From positions 1 through 64,000 of IMG/VR virus record IMGVR_UViG_3300008262_000201: DNA of 64,000 bases; one strand, written 5' to 3'. Made by a program: the position numbers and the translations under genes. The first letter of the stretch is position 1, and every line of letters begins with the position of its first letter. Source of the DNA: a virus. Below the pieces are notes generated by a model that worked only from the letters and a program-made list of their open reading frames with translations, searched no databases and was not told the DNA's origin. This document shows positions 39,076-47,885 of the stretch, one piece after another.

Positions 39076-39961
39076 TCAAGAGCAACGAACTAAAAATAAT
39101 CCATTAGTACTTGGTACTTTTGATCAGCTTTCGCTGCGTTATTTACGTGGCAATCTTGGTGCAAAGTACCAAGTAAAAACCAACGGGTTTGGCGGCGGTA
39201 CGTACAACAATTGGTTCCAGGTCAATCTTTCGGCACCTGCTTGGATCATTGTTACCAAAGGGCCGCCGCGCCCTACATATATCAACGTCAGTGTCTATGA
39301 TCTCAACAACATCCCTCAAACAGATCTGCCTGTGTTCCAGGCTGATTCACTGACTGATGGTATCAACAATCTAGGAGATGTGTACATTCCTTACCTCAAT
39401 ACGGTAATGAGTGTTCAATCTGATCTTTACAACACCTTTGATAGGTTGCGGCTTGATCGTGGTGATGACCGATACTTTCCTTTAGGCGTTGGCAGCTATT
39501 TAATTTGCATTTCGTCTACACGCAACGAACCCCTTAATTACGAAGTTGGTGTTGTTATCGAGCCTGCTTCTACCGCTCAAGAAGTATATTGGGAGCTAGA
39601 AGACGTAGATGGCAGCATTGTATTGCAGGAGTACACGATTGATGTAGCAGAGATTGTTAGTCCTGTAGACACTGCAGTTATTATTCCTCCCAATGGAGGT
39701 GCATTCACTGAAGCTCTTTGTGTTATTGAATCTCCAGGGGGGAGTGTTACTGTTGGCACCAACTCCACATGGTTAATTGGTACGCGTATTCCAAGTGGCA
39801 ATATCAATGATTTTAAAATAGAACTAGAGCCTGGTGATGACGCATACTACGATACTATTCATGACCACTCATTGTCAGATTGGCAAGCTGCTTGGAGTAG
39901 GGAACATCAAGATACCGATCGGTTCCCTGAGGTCTTTATTCCGTTAACAAACAGACCATGA
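39053..39961 (+). CDS. Unknown beta-rich protein, possibly virion-associated
   Basis: 302 residues from ATG 39053 (23 bp overlap with the previous gene). Beta-rich with LRYLRGNLGAKYQVKTNGFG and a YFPLGVGSYLICISSTRNEP loop. The composition resembles tail or adhesin domains; no family recognised. The stop overlaps the next ATG. Confidence 0.55.
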   Translation: MPRNSVVSQEQRTKNNPLVLGTFDQLSLRYLRGNLGAKYQVKTNGFGGGTYNNWFQVNLSAPAWIIVTKGPPRPTYINVSVYDLNNIPQTDLPVFQADSLTDGINNLGDVYIPYLNTVMSVQSDLYNTFDRLRLDRGDDRYFPLGVGSYLICISSTRNEPLNYEVGVVIEPASTAQEVYWELEDVDGSIVLQEYTIDVAEIVSPVDTAVIIPPNGGAFTEALCVIESPGGSVTVGTNSTWLIGTRIPSGNINDFKIELEPGDDAYYDTIHDHSLSDWQAAWSREHQDTDRFPEVFIPLTNRP

Positions 39962-40080
39962 TCAAAAAGCTACTTGCTTTATTCCGTAAAAAACCACGTA
40001 AACATTATCCGCATGTTGCTTGGTTGCGCTATTGTATGGAAAATCCATCGGCACCAGGGTGCCGCATGTATGACGTATGA
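39958..40080 (+). CDS. Small basic protein with Cys-containing tail
   Basis: 40 residues: MIKKLLALFRKKPRKHYPHV then a WLRYCMENPSAPGCRMYDV ending. The C-terminal 'xxYC.ENPxAPxCRxYD' pattern recurs in cyanophage mini-proteins. Overlaps the next ATG by 4 bp. Confidence 0.7.
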   Translation: MIKKLLALFRKKPRKHYPHVAWLRYCMENPSAPGCRMYDV

Positions 40081-40217
40081 CTCTTTTAGATCCTCCTCAA
40101 AAACCCAAAGAACCTAAACCAGTGCCTTCCAGGATTACGGAAGCCACTGAAGAAGACTGGCAAGATTTTTTTGCCGAGCAAGAAAACTTGGATTACCTAA
40201 GAGAATTTGACCGGTAG
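40077..40217 (+). CDS. Small Pro- and acid-rich protein
   Basis: 46 residues, MTLLDPPQKPKEPKPVPSRI followed by an acidic helix (EATEEDWQDFFAEQENLDYL). Function unknown. It overlaps the previous stop by 4 bp. Confidence 0.65.
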   Translation: MTLLDPPQKPKEPKPVPSRITEATEEDWQDFFAEQENLDYLREFDR

Positions 40218-40240
40218 AATAAAGAAAAACCAGATCTACC

Positions 40241-40429
40241 ATGAGCGTAAACAACTATATCGAAGCTGCTCTCGCTGTTCATGCGGCGGCTTCTGTTATT
40301 ACCGCCTTAACACCAACCCCAAAAGATGACGCACTTGCAGTAAAAGCTTACCGCATCATCGAATTGTGCGCTTTGGTTGTAGGCCGTGCCAAAGAACCCG
40401 GCACTGAAAAGCGTCGCCGTCGTCGTTGA
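40241..40429 (+). CDS. Small hydrophobic protein, possible holin
   Basis: 62 residues. NNYIEAALAVHAAASVITAL is a hydrophobic helix followed by TPTPKDDA, a second hydrophobic helix and a basic end RRRRR. The two-helix plan recalls phage holin (LLH-like) proteins. It lies convergent to, and just beyond, the two-domain endolysin at 40432. Confidence 0.6.
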   Translation: MSVNNYIEAALAVHAAASVITALTPTPKDDALAVKAYRIIELCALVVGRAKEPGTEKRRRRR

Positions 40430-40431
40430 TC

Positions 40432-41436
40432 TCAATAGTTCCAACGAACGCGTGGCTTGCCTTCTCTGATACCAAGGTGCACGAAACCTTTTGGTGCGCC
40501 GTAGCCTAATGAGTAAGGCCAATTTTTATCACACCAGCTTTGCACTGTGTTGATATCCACACCATCAACGTAAAAATCAACGGCTCCTTTTGATGGAGCA
40601 CTGTAAGTGTGCTCACTGTTCTTGGCACCGCCTACTTGTGTATTGATGGGTTCTGGGCGAGAAGCACTTGTGATGATCAATGGTTTGTTACCAAATTGCT
40701 TACGTACTTTCTCAAGGAATAAACAAAGTTCTTTTGCCGTATCACATTGATACTGTTTGGTGAACCGACGAGCTTCTTGATTAAGAGTTAATTCACCATA
40801 GGTGATGTTAGGTGTGATCTTATAGGTGAACGGGCTCCAAGGAGTAAAGTTACTGGCGTGCGGGTCAACATCTTTTTTTTCTCCAATGTTTTGGAGTTGT
40901 CGATCCATAATTTGAATTAATTTTGTACTGTAGTCTGGATCAGTAGCGTATCCTTCTTTGACCAGTAAACGCGCACATTCATTTCTACTGGTTGCCCTGT
41001 TAACACCTTTGTGCCCATCAAAGTCTTTGTACCAACGATCAACAAGGTACGAAACACAGGTTCTTAGGTCAGGGAAATCAATGAATCCAGCCTTGATTGT
41101 GATCCACTGACCGTTGATAAATTCCTTTGTTTCAACCGTAGAGCCAGATCCTTTTAATCCAAAGTAATTGTTTTTACCGGAGGTGTGTTGACCCCAGCCA
41201 GACTCAAGTGCCCACTGTGCAGCAACGCATTCAGGAAATTTGGCACCTGCTTCTTTTGCTGTTTTAACAACAACATCCCAAGTAATGGTGCTTTCCTTGG
41301 CTGGCTTATTGCGATATTTAACAGAAAAAGACTCCAAGACCTCAGGTGTTAACTGAGATTGGAGCCATTCCCATGCGTCAATTTGATGCGGTTCTTTGTT
41401 AAAGAACTCAGCAGCGTCTGTAAGTTTAATTGTCAC
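40432..41436 (-). CDS. Two-domain endolysin: glucosaminidase plus M15 peptidase
   Basis: 334 residues, GTG start. N-terminal FlgJ-like glucosaminidase: AAQWALESGWGQHTSGKNNY (catalytic E78) ... YFGLKGSG. C-terminal M15-type DD-peptidase (about 250-320): SASRPEPIN..., SEHTYSAPSKGAVDFYVDG (H276, D287), GFVHLG (H320), the zinc triad. Cleaves both glycan and peptide cross-bridges of peptidoglycan at host lysis. Confidence 0.93.
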   Translation of the reverse strand: MTIKLTDAAEFFNKEPHQIDAWEWLQSQLTPEVLESFSVKYRNKPAKESTITWDVVVKTAKEAGAKFPECVAAQWALESGWGQHTSGKNNYFGLKGSGSTVETKEFINGQWITIKAGFIDFPDLRTCVSYLVDRWYKDFDGHKGVNRATSRNECARLLVKEGYATDPDYSTKLIQIMDRQLQNIGEKKDVDPHASNFTPWSPFTYKITPNITYGELTLNQEARRFTKQYQCDTAKELCLFLEKVRKQFGNKPLIITSASRPEPINTQVGGAKNSEHTYSAPSKGAVDFYVDGVDINTVQSWCDKNWPYSLGYGAPKGFVHLGIREGKPRVRWNY

Positions 41437-41457
41437 AACACAACTATCAATTGTTTT

Positions 41458-41463
41458 TATTTT
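41458..41463 (-). promoter_or_regulatory. Late-promoter-like TAAAAT box for the endolysin
   Basis: On the minus strand the box reads AGTTAAAATAAAAACA, ending 22 nt before the GTG at 41436. No -35 consensus seen. Confidence 0.45.
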
Positions 41464-41486
41464 AACTGATAATAGTGTCGTGTATT

Positions 41487-41858
41487 TTAAACTTCAACGT
41501 AACCAAGTGGATGCGGTAATGGCGGCAAAGGATCTGGTACGTCCCAGGGGAGTCCTGATGCTTTGTTTAATTCCGCATCAACGCGTGCTGCCAAAGCGTT
41601 TTCAATTTCCTTAACGCGGTCAGACGTAAGGGCATCTTTGCACCAGCCCATGACGGTCTCTTTATTGAGGCTGAGATAGGGCACCCATTTTTTACGGTCA
41701 GCGGGGGCAAGTTCAACAATGCCAGAAGTACTGACTGTGTACTTACCCGCCATCTGATACGCAAACCAATGGATTGCTGTGACTTCACTACCTGGGTAAG
41801 AAGCACTATCCGGAAGTCTCCGATCTAGCAATGAAATTCCCCAGGTAGTTTTAGTCAT
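41487..41858 (-). CDS. Tail-associated DUF7936-like protein, paralogue 1
   Basis: 123 residues. Starts TTWGISLLDRRLPDSASYPG, then VTAIHWFAYQMAGKYTV and EIENALAARVDAELNKASGLPW. Similar to the protein at 42079 (TVWDIANLERHLPDGDTCPD). From memory this family (DUF7936-like) is common next to cyanophage tail fibres. Role unknown. Confidence 0.8.
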   Translation of the reverse strand: MTKTTWGISLLDRRLPDSASYPGSEVTAIHWFAYQMAGKYTVSTSGIVELAPADRKKWVPYLSLNKETVMGWCKDALTSDRVKEIENALAARVDAELNKASGLPWDVPDPLPPLPHPLGYVEV

Positions 41859-41861
41859 TAC

Positions 41862-42044
41862 TCAATCTTCAACAACTTCAGGATTAACGGCAGCAACTTG
41901 TTCTTCCTCTGGCGCAAACTCAAGAGTTTCGATCAGTTGGCCGATAAGGTTACCAGCGAAAGCAACAAGGTTGCCGTCACCAGTGGCACGTGCAGAACCA
42001 AAGGAATTGATGGCGCTAACTAGCTGAGACTTTGTGCAAGCCAT
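41862..42044 (-). CDS. Conserved 60-residue tail-region protein
   Basis: MACTKSQLVSAINSFGSARA then hydrophobic AFAGNLIGQLIETL and an acidic tail. From memory similar short proteins sit next to DUF7936-like genes in cyanophages. Role unknown. Confidence 0.75.
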   Translation of the reverse strand: MACTKSQLVSAINSFGSARATGDGNLVAFAGNLIGQLIETLEFAPEEEQVAAVNPEVVED

Positions 42045-42078
42045 AATGAACAGATAACTTCAAAGAGTATAACAAAAA

Positions 42079-42402
42079 TCACCAGGGAACGCCAGATTCA
42101 GAAGTGGGGTGCAATTTGGCTTGGATCTGGTTGTGCAGTGCTTCTTCAATCGAAACAACTTGATCAACGCCAAGTGCTGCCAGGGTCCAGTTCACCACTT
42201 CTTCTTTGGTGAGTTCACTGAAAGGAGTGAAGTTATCAGGGTCGGGTTCACCAAGACCAACGCTGCCGTAACAACCGGTAGTTTCACCGTCTTCTTCCAG
42301 TGATGCAGTCCAATGGATGGTGTATACAGCGCCATCAGGACAGGTGTCACCATCAGGAAGATGACGTTCGAGGTTGGCAATATCCCAAACAGTGTTGGTC
42401 AT
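42079..42402 (-). CDS. Tail-associated DUF7936-like protein, paralogue 2
   Basis: 107 residues: VYTIHWTASLEEDGETTGCY and VVSIEEALHNQIQAKLHPTS. Shares the WDI...LERxLPDG and SGVPW ends with paralogue 1, implying an ancient duplication. Confidence 0.8.
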   Translation of the reverse strand: MTNTVWDIANLERHLPDGDTCPDGAVYTIHWTASLEEDGETTGCYGSVGLGEPDPDNFTPFSELTKEEVVNWTLAALGVDQVVSIEEALHNQIQAKLHPTSESGVPW

Positions 42403-42422
42403 AGTTAATGATATTTTCTTTT

Positions 42423-42428
42423 ATTTTA
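42423..42428 (-). promoter_or_regulatory. Late-promoter-like TAAAAT box
   Basis: Minus strand GGTAAAATAAAAG, 21 nt before the ATG at 42402. Confidence 0.45.
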
Positions 42429-42452
42429 CCAGGGGTGATTAGTGAGTAGGGC

Positions 42453-43820
42453 TTAGATGCCTGCCGCAGTTAAACGACCTTCCAAATCTTCGATCTTCTG
42501 GAGAGCTTCCTGCAGCGCAGCGGTCAGCAGGGGCACCAGTTTGGATTGGTCAATGCCTTGGTAGACCGGGTTGCCGTCGTCGTCCACTTCATCTTTGGTG
42601 CCAGTGGCACACTCAGGAACAATTTCCTGCGCTTCGTGAGCGATAAAGCCGTCAACGATCTTGTCTAGATCGGCAATAAAGTTAAACTGACTGGGCTTCA
42701 GTTTGTTAATGCGATCAATTGCACCCCTTAATGGAACCACATTTTCCTTTAGCCGGTAGTCGGACGACGTCGCGTATGTTGTAGCCGTTGTGGTAATGCT
42801 AACTGTTCCAACCGGAGTTCCACTAGTGCCGTTTGGGTTGGATGTATGGAAAAATGCCAGAACATTGCTGCCATTCCTGGAAATGCTTAACGCTCCTGCT
42901 GATGACGTTGCTTCTATTCCATACCAACCGGTTGAGTTTGTTGCGGCCGTACTGGTTGTCATCAAGACGTCTTGGGTGTTCTTAATGACCATTGCCTGCG
43001 TCGGGCTGCTCGCTCCGTCGGCGGTAGTGGAGAACACTAAACGGCCCGGCATGTCGTTAGCGCCGGGGGTGCCGTCTACGACAGCTTCTATGGTTGCGCC
43101 CGATTTGTCTGCGCTTCCATCAAAACCATTAAACGTAAGACCGCTGAGATAATCTCCGTTTTGGACTATGGACGAACCACGTATTTTTGAGAAAGCAATC
43201 CCGCAGTTGGCATTGCTGTTCGAATTATTTGTAAGGTGAATTGAACCTTGCTGATAATCACCCAGCGCCTGAATTGAAGGCGTTCCGTAGACTGCTGTGC
43301 TACGCGCAGAAGACGTGCCAACTAACAACCTGCCGGAGCTGTCGATGCGGGCGCGTTCTCCTGCTGATGTAGTGAAAGAAAATGCTCCAGAGCCAGAACC
43401 AATATTGAAATCGTATCTTGTTCCGCTGTCAAAGTTATTTGCAATATCTAGATTATAACCATTCAGCCCATTTAGCCTAAACAAGCTGGCGCCTGTGCTT
43501 TCAAAGACGTTTAATCTAGTTGCAGGACTCGTAGTGCCAATCCCTACGTTGCCTGTGTTGGATACATGCAGTCGCGTTGTAGTATTAACAACATCAACAA
43601 TTTGGAAACTTCCGTCGCTTGCGTTATAACGATTATACCATTTGAGAGCATTATCTTCAGCGTAAGCGAGCGTTGTATTTGTACCGGCAGCAGAATTAAG
43701 GTGCAATAAAGTTTGTGGGCTACTGGTCCCCAGACCTAAGCGGCCACTGGAGTCCAGGCGCATGCGCTCGGCGCCACCTGCGCCAAACTGCATACTTTCA
43801 GAGCCAACTGCAGTGAGCAC
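42453..43820 (-). CDS. Tail fibre C-terminal part with S74 chaperone
   Basis: 455 residues from GTG 43820. Repeated L-D-S-S-G-R-L-x-x-G-T-S-S and GNVGIGTTSPATRLNV units, then the intramolecular chaperone/auto-protease (Peptidase S74): SSDYRLKENV at about 352 with the autocleavage S-D, and a coiled C-terminus (LEGRLTAAGI). Its start overlaps the end of the 43736 gene in another frame; the two look like one fibre gene broken by a frameshift. Recognises the host surface. Confidence 0.85.
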   Translation of the reverse strand: MLTAVGSESMQFGAGGAERMRLDSSGRLGLGTSSPQTLLHLNSAAGTNTTLAYAEDNALKWYNRYNASDGSFQIVDVVNTTTRLHVSNTGNVGIGTTSPATRLNVFESTGASLFRLNGLNGYNLDIANNFDSGTRYDFNIGSGSGAFSFTTSAGERARIDSSGRLLVGTSSARSTAVYGTPSIQALGDYQQGSIHLTNNSNSNANCGIAFSKIRGSSIVQNGDYLSGLTFNGFDGSADKSGATIEAVVDGTPGANDMPGRLVFSTTADGASSPTQAMVIKNTQDVLMTTSTAATNSTGWYGIEATSSAGALSISRNGSNVLAFFHTSNPNGTSGTPVGTVSITTTATTYATSSDYRLKENVVPLRGAIDRINKLKPSQFNFIADLDKIVDGFIAHEAQEIVPECATGTKDEVDDDGNPVYQGIDQSKLVPLLTAALQEALQKIEDLEGRLTAAGI

Positions 43821-44407
43821 AAGCCTTCCGGCCGCCGATCACTCGCATCAACAAACAACCGCCCAGTGCCACCTGTGCTAATGGCCACTTGATCTGCGCC
43901 GGGGGAGTAGATGCCTGTGTTGGGGTCAGAAACAAAACTAATCGATGGATTTGCTGCAGTACCCGCCGCAAATACACCCGATGTAATGGTATGAGTACCA
44001 CCACTGATATTAGTGAAGTTACCGCTAGTAAAGTTTGCAGTGGTACCAGTAACAGTAACACCTGAAATTTGAGTACTAAAAACACCGGATACAAAATTAG
44101 CGGTTGTGCCAGATGTCGTTGTTCCTGTTAATGAGGTAAAACTACCGGTCGTATAAGTTGCTGTTGTTCCCTGAAGAGTAGTACCCGTTAACGAAACAAA
44201 CGTTCCGCTGGTAAACTGCGCGGTTGTTCCAGTAACGGTAACACCTGAAATTGTTTGGCCTCGTACGGTATTACCAGAGATAGTTCCGGTTACTGTTACG
44301 TTTCCTGTAAAAGTAGGATTCTGAACTAACCCAGAAATTGTAACGCTCTTATCAACACCAGCATCGGTGAAAGTAATTGTATCAACTTTAATAGTGCCGT
44401 ACGCCAT
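43736..44407 (-). CDS. Tail fibre N-terminal part, frame broken near 43840
   Basis: 223 residues. N-terminal ITFTDAGVDKSVTISGLVQN-type repeats, then NPTSISFVSDPNTGIYSPGA-like text (ISFVSDPNTGIYSPGADQVA) and AISTGGTGRLFVDAS, as in cyanophage tail fibres. Right after DAS the frame becomes unrelated (DRRPEGLC...). The expected continuation GRLVLTAVG is found in the -1 frame of the next gene. Confidence 0.75.
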   Translation of the reverse strand: MAYGTIKVDTITFTDAGVDKSVTISGLVQNPTFTGNVTVTGTISGNTVRGQTISGVTVTGTTAQFTSGTFVSLTGTTLQGTTATYTTGSFTSLTGTTTSGTTANFVSGVFSTQISGVTVTGTTANFTSGNFTNISGGTHTITSGVFAAGTAANPSISFVSDPNTGIYSPGADQVAISTGGTGRLFVDASDRRPEGLCSLQLALKVCSLAQVAPSACAWTPVAA

Positions 44408-44427
44408 TTTGTTGTCTCTTTTTGTTT

Positions 44428-44433
44428 ATTTTA
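44428..44433 (-). promoter_or_regulatory. Late-promoter-like TAAAAT box
   Basis: Minus strand GGCTAAAATAAACAAA, 21 nt before the ATG at 44407. Confidence 0.45.
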
Positions 44434-44443
44434 GCCGAGAAAA

Positions 44444-46240
44444 TTACGGAAGAATAATTAGTGGGCCTTGGATTACAAACCCACTTGCGCTACCGGAAAC
44501 AACGCCAGAACATACGATGGCTGGGGTTGCTCCAGAAGGTGTGGTTACTCTTAACGTCGATCCTGTAATTGACGTAAAAGTACCCGTTGTGCTGCTAACA
44601 GTTACTGCATTAACTGATGTGCCGGTAACCGTAGCGCTTGAAATACTGGTTGCAAAGTTAGCAGTGTTACCTGTAACAGTCGTACCAGAGAGATAAGTAA
44701 ATATTCCACTAGGTGAAACAACATTACTTCCACTGATTGTTCCCGAAGAAACAATGCCCCCTGTGGAAAAAATGCCTGTACCTAATACCGATAAGTTACC
44801 GGAAACAACGGTGTTAACAAAAACAATGTTTGTAAAAACACCAGATACGGCCGAAATTAATCCGGCTTGCATAGTGTCGCCGGTAATAACAGCTCCACTT
44901 ACAGTCTGGAATCTTCCTGACGTACTTAAAACAGTATTGCCAGTGATTGTGGCACCGGACACACTAGTGGTAAATGTACCGACTTGACCCGTTAAGTTTG
45001 TTGCAAGTACTGTGTTACCGGTAACGGTGGCACCTGAAACACTAGTAGTACCAATGACTGTAACGCCTGTGACATTTGTAAATTGACCTGCGTTACCAGT
45101 GACCGTTGCGCCAGAAACACTGGTAGTGCCAATGACGGTGGCGCCTGTGACCGTCGTAAATTGTCCGGCATTACCTGTTACTGTCGTACCCGACACTCTG
45201 CCAAAGTTACCGGTAACCGAAGTGACAGTCCCTGCGTTAACAACGGTACCTGTAACAGTTGCCCCTGATAAGTTTGTAAACGAACCAGAAACTCCCGTTA
45301 TTGTTCCAAAGTTACCAGCATCTCCTGTAATTGTTTGACCGGAAATAACCTGGGTAAATACACCAGAAATTCCACTGACATTACCAAAAGCACCCGTATT
45401 GCCGGTTACTGTTGCTCCCGAAACACGTGTAGTGAATGTTCCGGAAACACCAGTAGCGTTAGATACTAAAAGTGTATTGCCCGTAATTGTGGCACCTGAT
45501 ACCTGATTAGTAAAAACCCCTGAAACACCAGAGACTGTTGAGAATTGTGCAGTAATTCCAGTGACTGTTGTTCCTGATAAGGTCCCAGTGACACGTACGC
45601 TGCTTGCAAATTGTGCAATACCCGTGACGGTTAGTCCACTTGCAACAGATAAGTTTCCGCTGACGTCAAGAATGGGTGTTCCTAAAACTTGGAACGTACC
45701 GGTGGTTGCGGCAACGGTTGTTCCTGTGAATGTAGTACCTGTTACGTTGGTAAACGTGCCGTTTGTAAAGAAAGCACTAACACCACTTGTTGTGGTACCA
45801 GTAAGACTTGTAAAGTTTCCCGTTGAGAAAGACGCAGTAGCTCCTGTCGCCAAAGTTGTGAAGGTACCTGTTACTGCATTGACTTGAGTACCTTGAATAA
45901 AGGTGCCTGTTACGGTGTTGCCACTGATCGTACCGCTGACAGTGGCATTGTTTTGAACAACAATTCCACTAAACGTACTAAGGCCAGACGCAGTTACCGT
46001 ATTAAAACTGGAGTTGCCACTTACTGTTAAGTTGCCAGTGATAGTGACGTTACCGCTAATTAAAGCGCCACTGCCAGGGGCGTAATATAAATCGAGATAA
46101 TCCCTGAATTGAGAAAAGGTAATTTTTTTGTTGCGCAGTGACGGGTCCACCTCAAAAACGTGGACCAGGGTCATGACATCCTGATCTACAATTTCGCCTG
46201 CTGCAATTGCAGGAAATTCGGTAATACGGCGGTTTGCCAC
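44444..46240 (-). CDS. Large repetitive tail fibre
   Basis: 598 residues, GTG start at 46240. N-terminal adaptor ITEFPAIAAGEIVDQDVMTL, then about 500 residues of repeated (V/I)SGxTVTGN xxxF xx(V/T)SGxxGxFT units forming a beta-helical shaft, with a short C-terminal end. Probably an attachment fibre or shaft protein. Part of the repeat is exactly duplicated (see 45014). Confidence 0.85.
   Translation of the reverse strand: MANRRITEFPAIAAGEIVDQDVMTLVHVFEVDPSLRNKKITFSQFRDYLDLYYAPGSGALISGNVTITGNLTVSGNSSFNTVTASGLSTFSGIVVQNNATVSGTISGNTVTGTFIQGTQVNAVTGTFTTLATGATASFSTGNFTSLTGTTTSGVSAFFTNGTFTNVTGTTFTGTTVAATTGTFQVLGTPILDVSGNLSVASGLTVTGIAQFASSVRVTGTLSGTTVTGITAQFSTVSGVSGVFTNQVSGATITGNTLLVSNATGVSGTFTTRVSGATVTGNTGAFGNVSGISGVFTQVISGQTITGDAGNFGTITGVSGSFTNLSGATVTGTVVNAGTVTSVTGNFGRVSGTTVTGNAGQFTTVTGATVIGTTSVSGATVTGNAGQFTNVTGVTVIGTTSVSGATVTGNTVLATNLTGQVGTFTTSVSGATITGNTVLSTSGRFQTVSGAVITGDTMQAGLISAVSGVFTNIVFVNTVVSGNLSVLGTGIFSTGGIVSSGTISGSNVVSPSGIFTYLSGTTVTGNTANFATSISSATVTGTSVNAVTVSSTTGTFTSITGSTLRVTTPSGATPAIVCSGVVSGSASGFVIQGPLIILP
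45014..45169 (-). repeat. Tandem 78-bp repeat inside the fibre gene
   Basis: 45014-45091 and 45092-45169 are 26-codon near-copies encoding VSGATVTGNAGQFT(T/N)VTG followed by (A/V)TVIGTTS. The third-position differences show the duplication is not brand new. Confidence 0.75.
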
Positions 46241-46266
46241 CTATCTACTGCGCAATTCTTTCCTTT

Positions 46267-46272
46267 ATTATA
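46267..46272 (-). promoter_or_regulatory. Late-promoter-like TATAAT box
   Basis: Minus strand GCACTATAATAAAGGAA, 27 nt before the GTG at 46240. Confidence 0.5.
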
Positions 46273-46283
46273 GTGCGGCTTAT

Positions 46284-46580
46284 TTAGCGTACCCTAATCT
46301 CAAGACGTGGCAATAAATTAGTACCTAAGTACCAAAGCCCTTGAATTCCTGTTACAATTCCACAGGAAAGCAGCAGTACCAACAGCAATTCTGCTACGGT
46401 TAAATTACGCCGCACATACACAACTTGCGGTGGAATATCCATAGGTAATCGCTGGGGTACTGTTTGTTGGATGGCTAGCTCCATGGCACGTGCTTTCATT
46501 TCAGCCAACATCTCAGGAGTAATCTGTCCTTCCAGAGTCTGTTGCATGGGAGGTTGGCTAGGTGGAATTTGCTCTTCCAT
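46284..46580 (-). CDS. Small membrane protein, 98 residues
   Basis: ATG 46580 (GTG 46586 possible). Pro/Gln-rich N-terminus with a helix (PEMLAEMKARAMELAIQQ), then a transmembrane helix (LTVAELLLVLLLSCGIVTG) and a short tail. It could be a virion membrane or lysis accessory protein. Unrecognised. Confidence 0.65.
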   Translation of the reverse strand: MEEQIPPSQPPMQQTLEGQITPEMLAEMKARAMELAIQQTVPQRLPMDIPPQVVYVRRNLTVAELLLVLLLSCGIVTGIQGLWYLGTNLLPRLEIRVR

Positions 46581-46631
46581 GATCACAAAGTTGTTTACAA
46601 AAGACTAGCATTTAATTGATCGGAGTGCAGC

Positions 46632-47042
46632 ATGCCGTACGGACTACGCAAAGGCTTGGAAGACATTGCCTACGAACTAAAAGGAATCAGGAATATCCTT
46701 GGTTCCATGTGGCATAGTCGGTACTCAAACGCTGAAACCGATATTGCCAATCCCGAAATGTTTGCAGATGAATACATTTCGACAGAAGAATGCGGCAAGC
46801 GTCTAGGTGTCTCCGATCAAACCATCCGCAACTGGATTGCAATCGGTAGAAAAAACCCTGATAAAGGCTGGGTAGAAGGCATTCATTATGTCAACGTTTC
46901 TCCCGACGTCCACAAAAAAGCAGTCTTGCGTATTCCATGGAATCGCCTCATTCAATCCTTTGCTAAAAACGAAAACATCAATCTTAAAAACCTGCGTGCG
47001 CAGTATCACTTATACCATGCAACCAAAGAGGTTCTTGAGTGA
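46632..47042 (+). CDS. Helix-turn-helix (MerR/excisionase-like) protein
   Basis: 136 residues. ISTEECGKRLGVSDQTIRNW (about 49-68) is a winged-HTH of the MerR/excisionase type, followed by GWVEGIHYVNVSP. Probably a DNA-binding regulator. The stop overlaps the next gene. Confidence 0.78.
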   Translation: MPYGLRKGLEDIAYELKGIRNILGSMWHSRYSNAETDIANPEMFADEYISTEECGKRLGVSDQTIRNWIAIGRKNPDKGWVEGIHYVNVSPDVHKKAVLRIPWNRLIQSFAKNENINLKNLRAQYHLYHATKEVLE

Positions 47043-47509
47043 TGGCACATCGTTTCAAGGGAATTGATATCGATGCCATTACTATCGATAACCATGAGGA
47101 GCTACTGCCCAAATCCCTGGCAGATCAAGTGGAAATGTTCTTGCCACCCTGGGGTTCCTTCGATGATGGTTGCTTGCGTCGCTACCTAGAAAACTTAAAA
47201 AACTATGAAGAAGAGGATGCCAACTCTGGTATGACCTTGGCCAATCGATTACGACTGGCATTCAAAGATCTGAACCCAGATACAATCTGCGGTAAATTTC
47301 CACAAGCGGAGTTGCCTCTTAAACGTCGGTTGCGATGTGTTGCCGAGTATTTGATCAGGTCCGGAGAATTTGATAAGGTGCGAGATGAGCAAGGAAAACT
47401 CTGCAAAAAACGCGGCGTGCTTGGCAAGTTGGTTGTCTTGTACCAGCCAACTCCAAAGCTGTTAGAATCTCTGCATCGTCAAGGGTTGTTAAAAAGTGGA
47501 TCGCCGTGA
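47042..47509 (+). CDS. Unknown 155-residue protein
   Basis: ATG 47042 (GTG 47039 directly before). Helical, Arg/Lys-rich with LKRRLRCVAEYLIRSGEFDK and KKRGVLGKLVVLYQPTPKLL. Possibly nucleic-acid-binding. Not recognised. Confidence 0.7.
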   Translation: MAHRFKGIDIDAITIDNHEELLPKSLADQVEMFLPPWGSFDDGCLRRYLENLKNYEEEDANSGMTLANRLRLAFKDLNPDTICGKFPQAELPLKRRLRCVAEYLIRSGEFDKVRDEQGKLCKKRGVLGKLVVLYQPTPKLLESLHRQGLLKSGSP

Positions 47510-47885
47510 GAAATTAATTGCGTCAGTCATTGGTCCTGAGCTAGACGAGACCAAGGCAAAAATGCTTGATACCACTGTCAAGCTCATCCTTGGGGACATG
47601 GGTGCACAGTACGTTAAGTTTTGGGATGCAGAGGGTCCTGGCGTCTTGGTATTCCAGCCTGACAATAAAGAGCGCTCTATATTCTTTTGGACGTTAAAAG
47701 AAATTCACGCAGCAGAAGAAGATTGCGAACATAACAATAACGGTGATCTTGCCGAAACCTTACGACGCATCCTTGGGGCAGCACAAAAGATTGATCCAAT
47801 GGAGAAGGCAGGGTATATCATCAATGATGACAAGGGTCTTCGCTATTTGGAAATAGCGTATAACGACATCGTTAACAATGACTGA
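47496..47885 (+). CDS. Unknown 129-residue protein
   Basis: GTG start, overlapping the previous gene by 14 bp. Conserved-looking KFWDAEGPGVLVFQPDN and FWTLKEIHAAEEDCE. Function unknown. Confidence 0.68.
   Translation: MDRREKLIASVIGPELDETKAKMLDTTVKLILGDMGAQYVKFWDAEGPGVLVFQPDNKERSIFFWTLKEIHAAEEDCEHNNNGDLAETLRRILGAAQKIDPMEKAGYIINDDKGLRYLEIAYNDIVNND

Noticed and set aside
45083-45887. Val/Pro-rich plus-strand ORFs opposite the fibre
   Set aside because: They mirror the repeat units of the minus-strand fibre; no independent signal.
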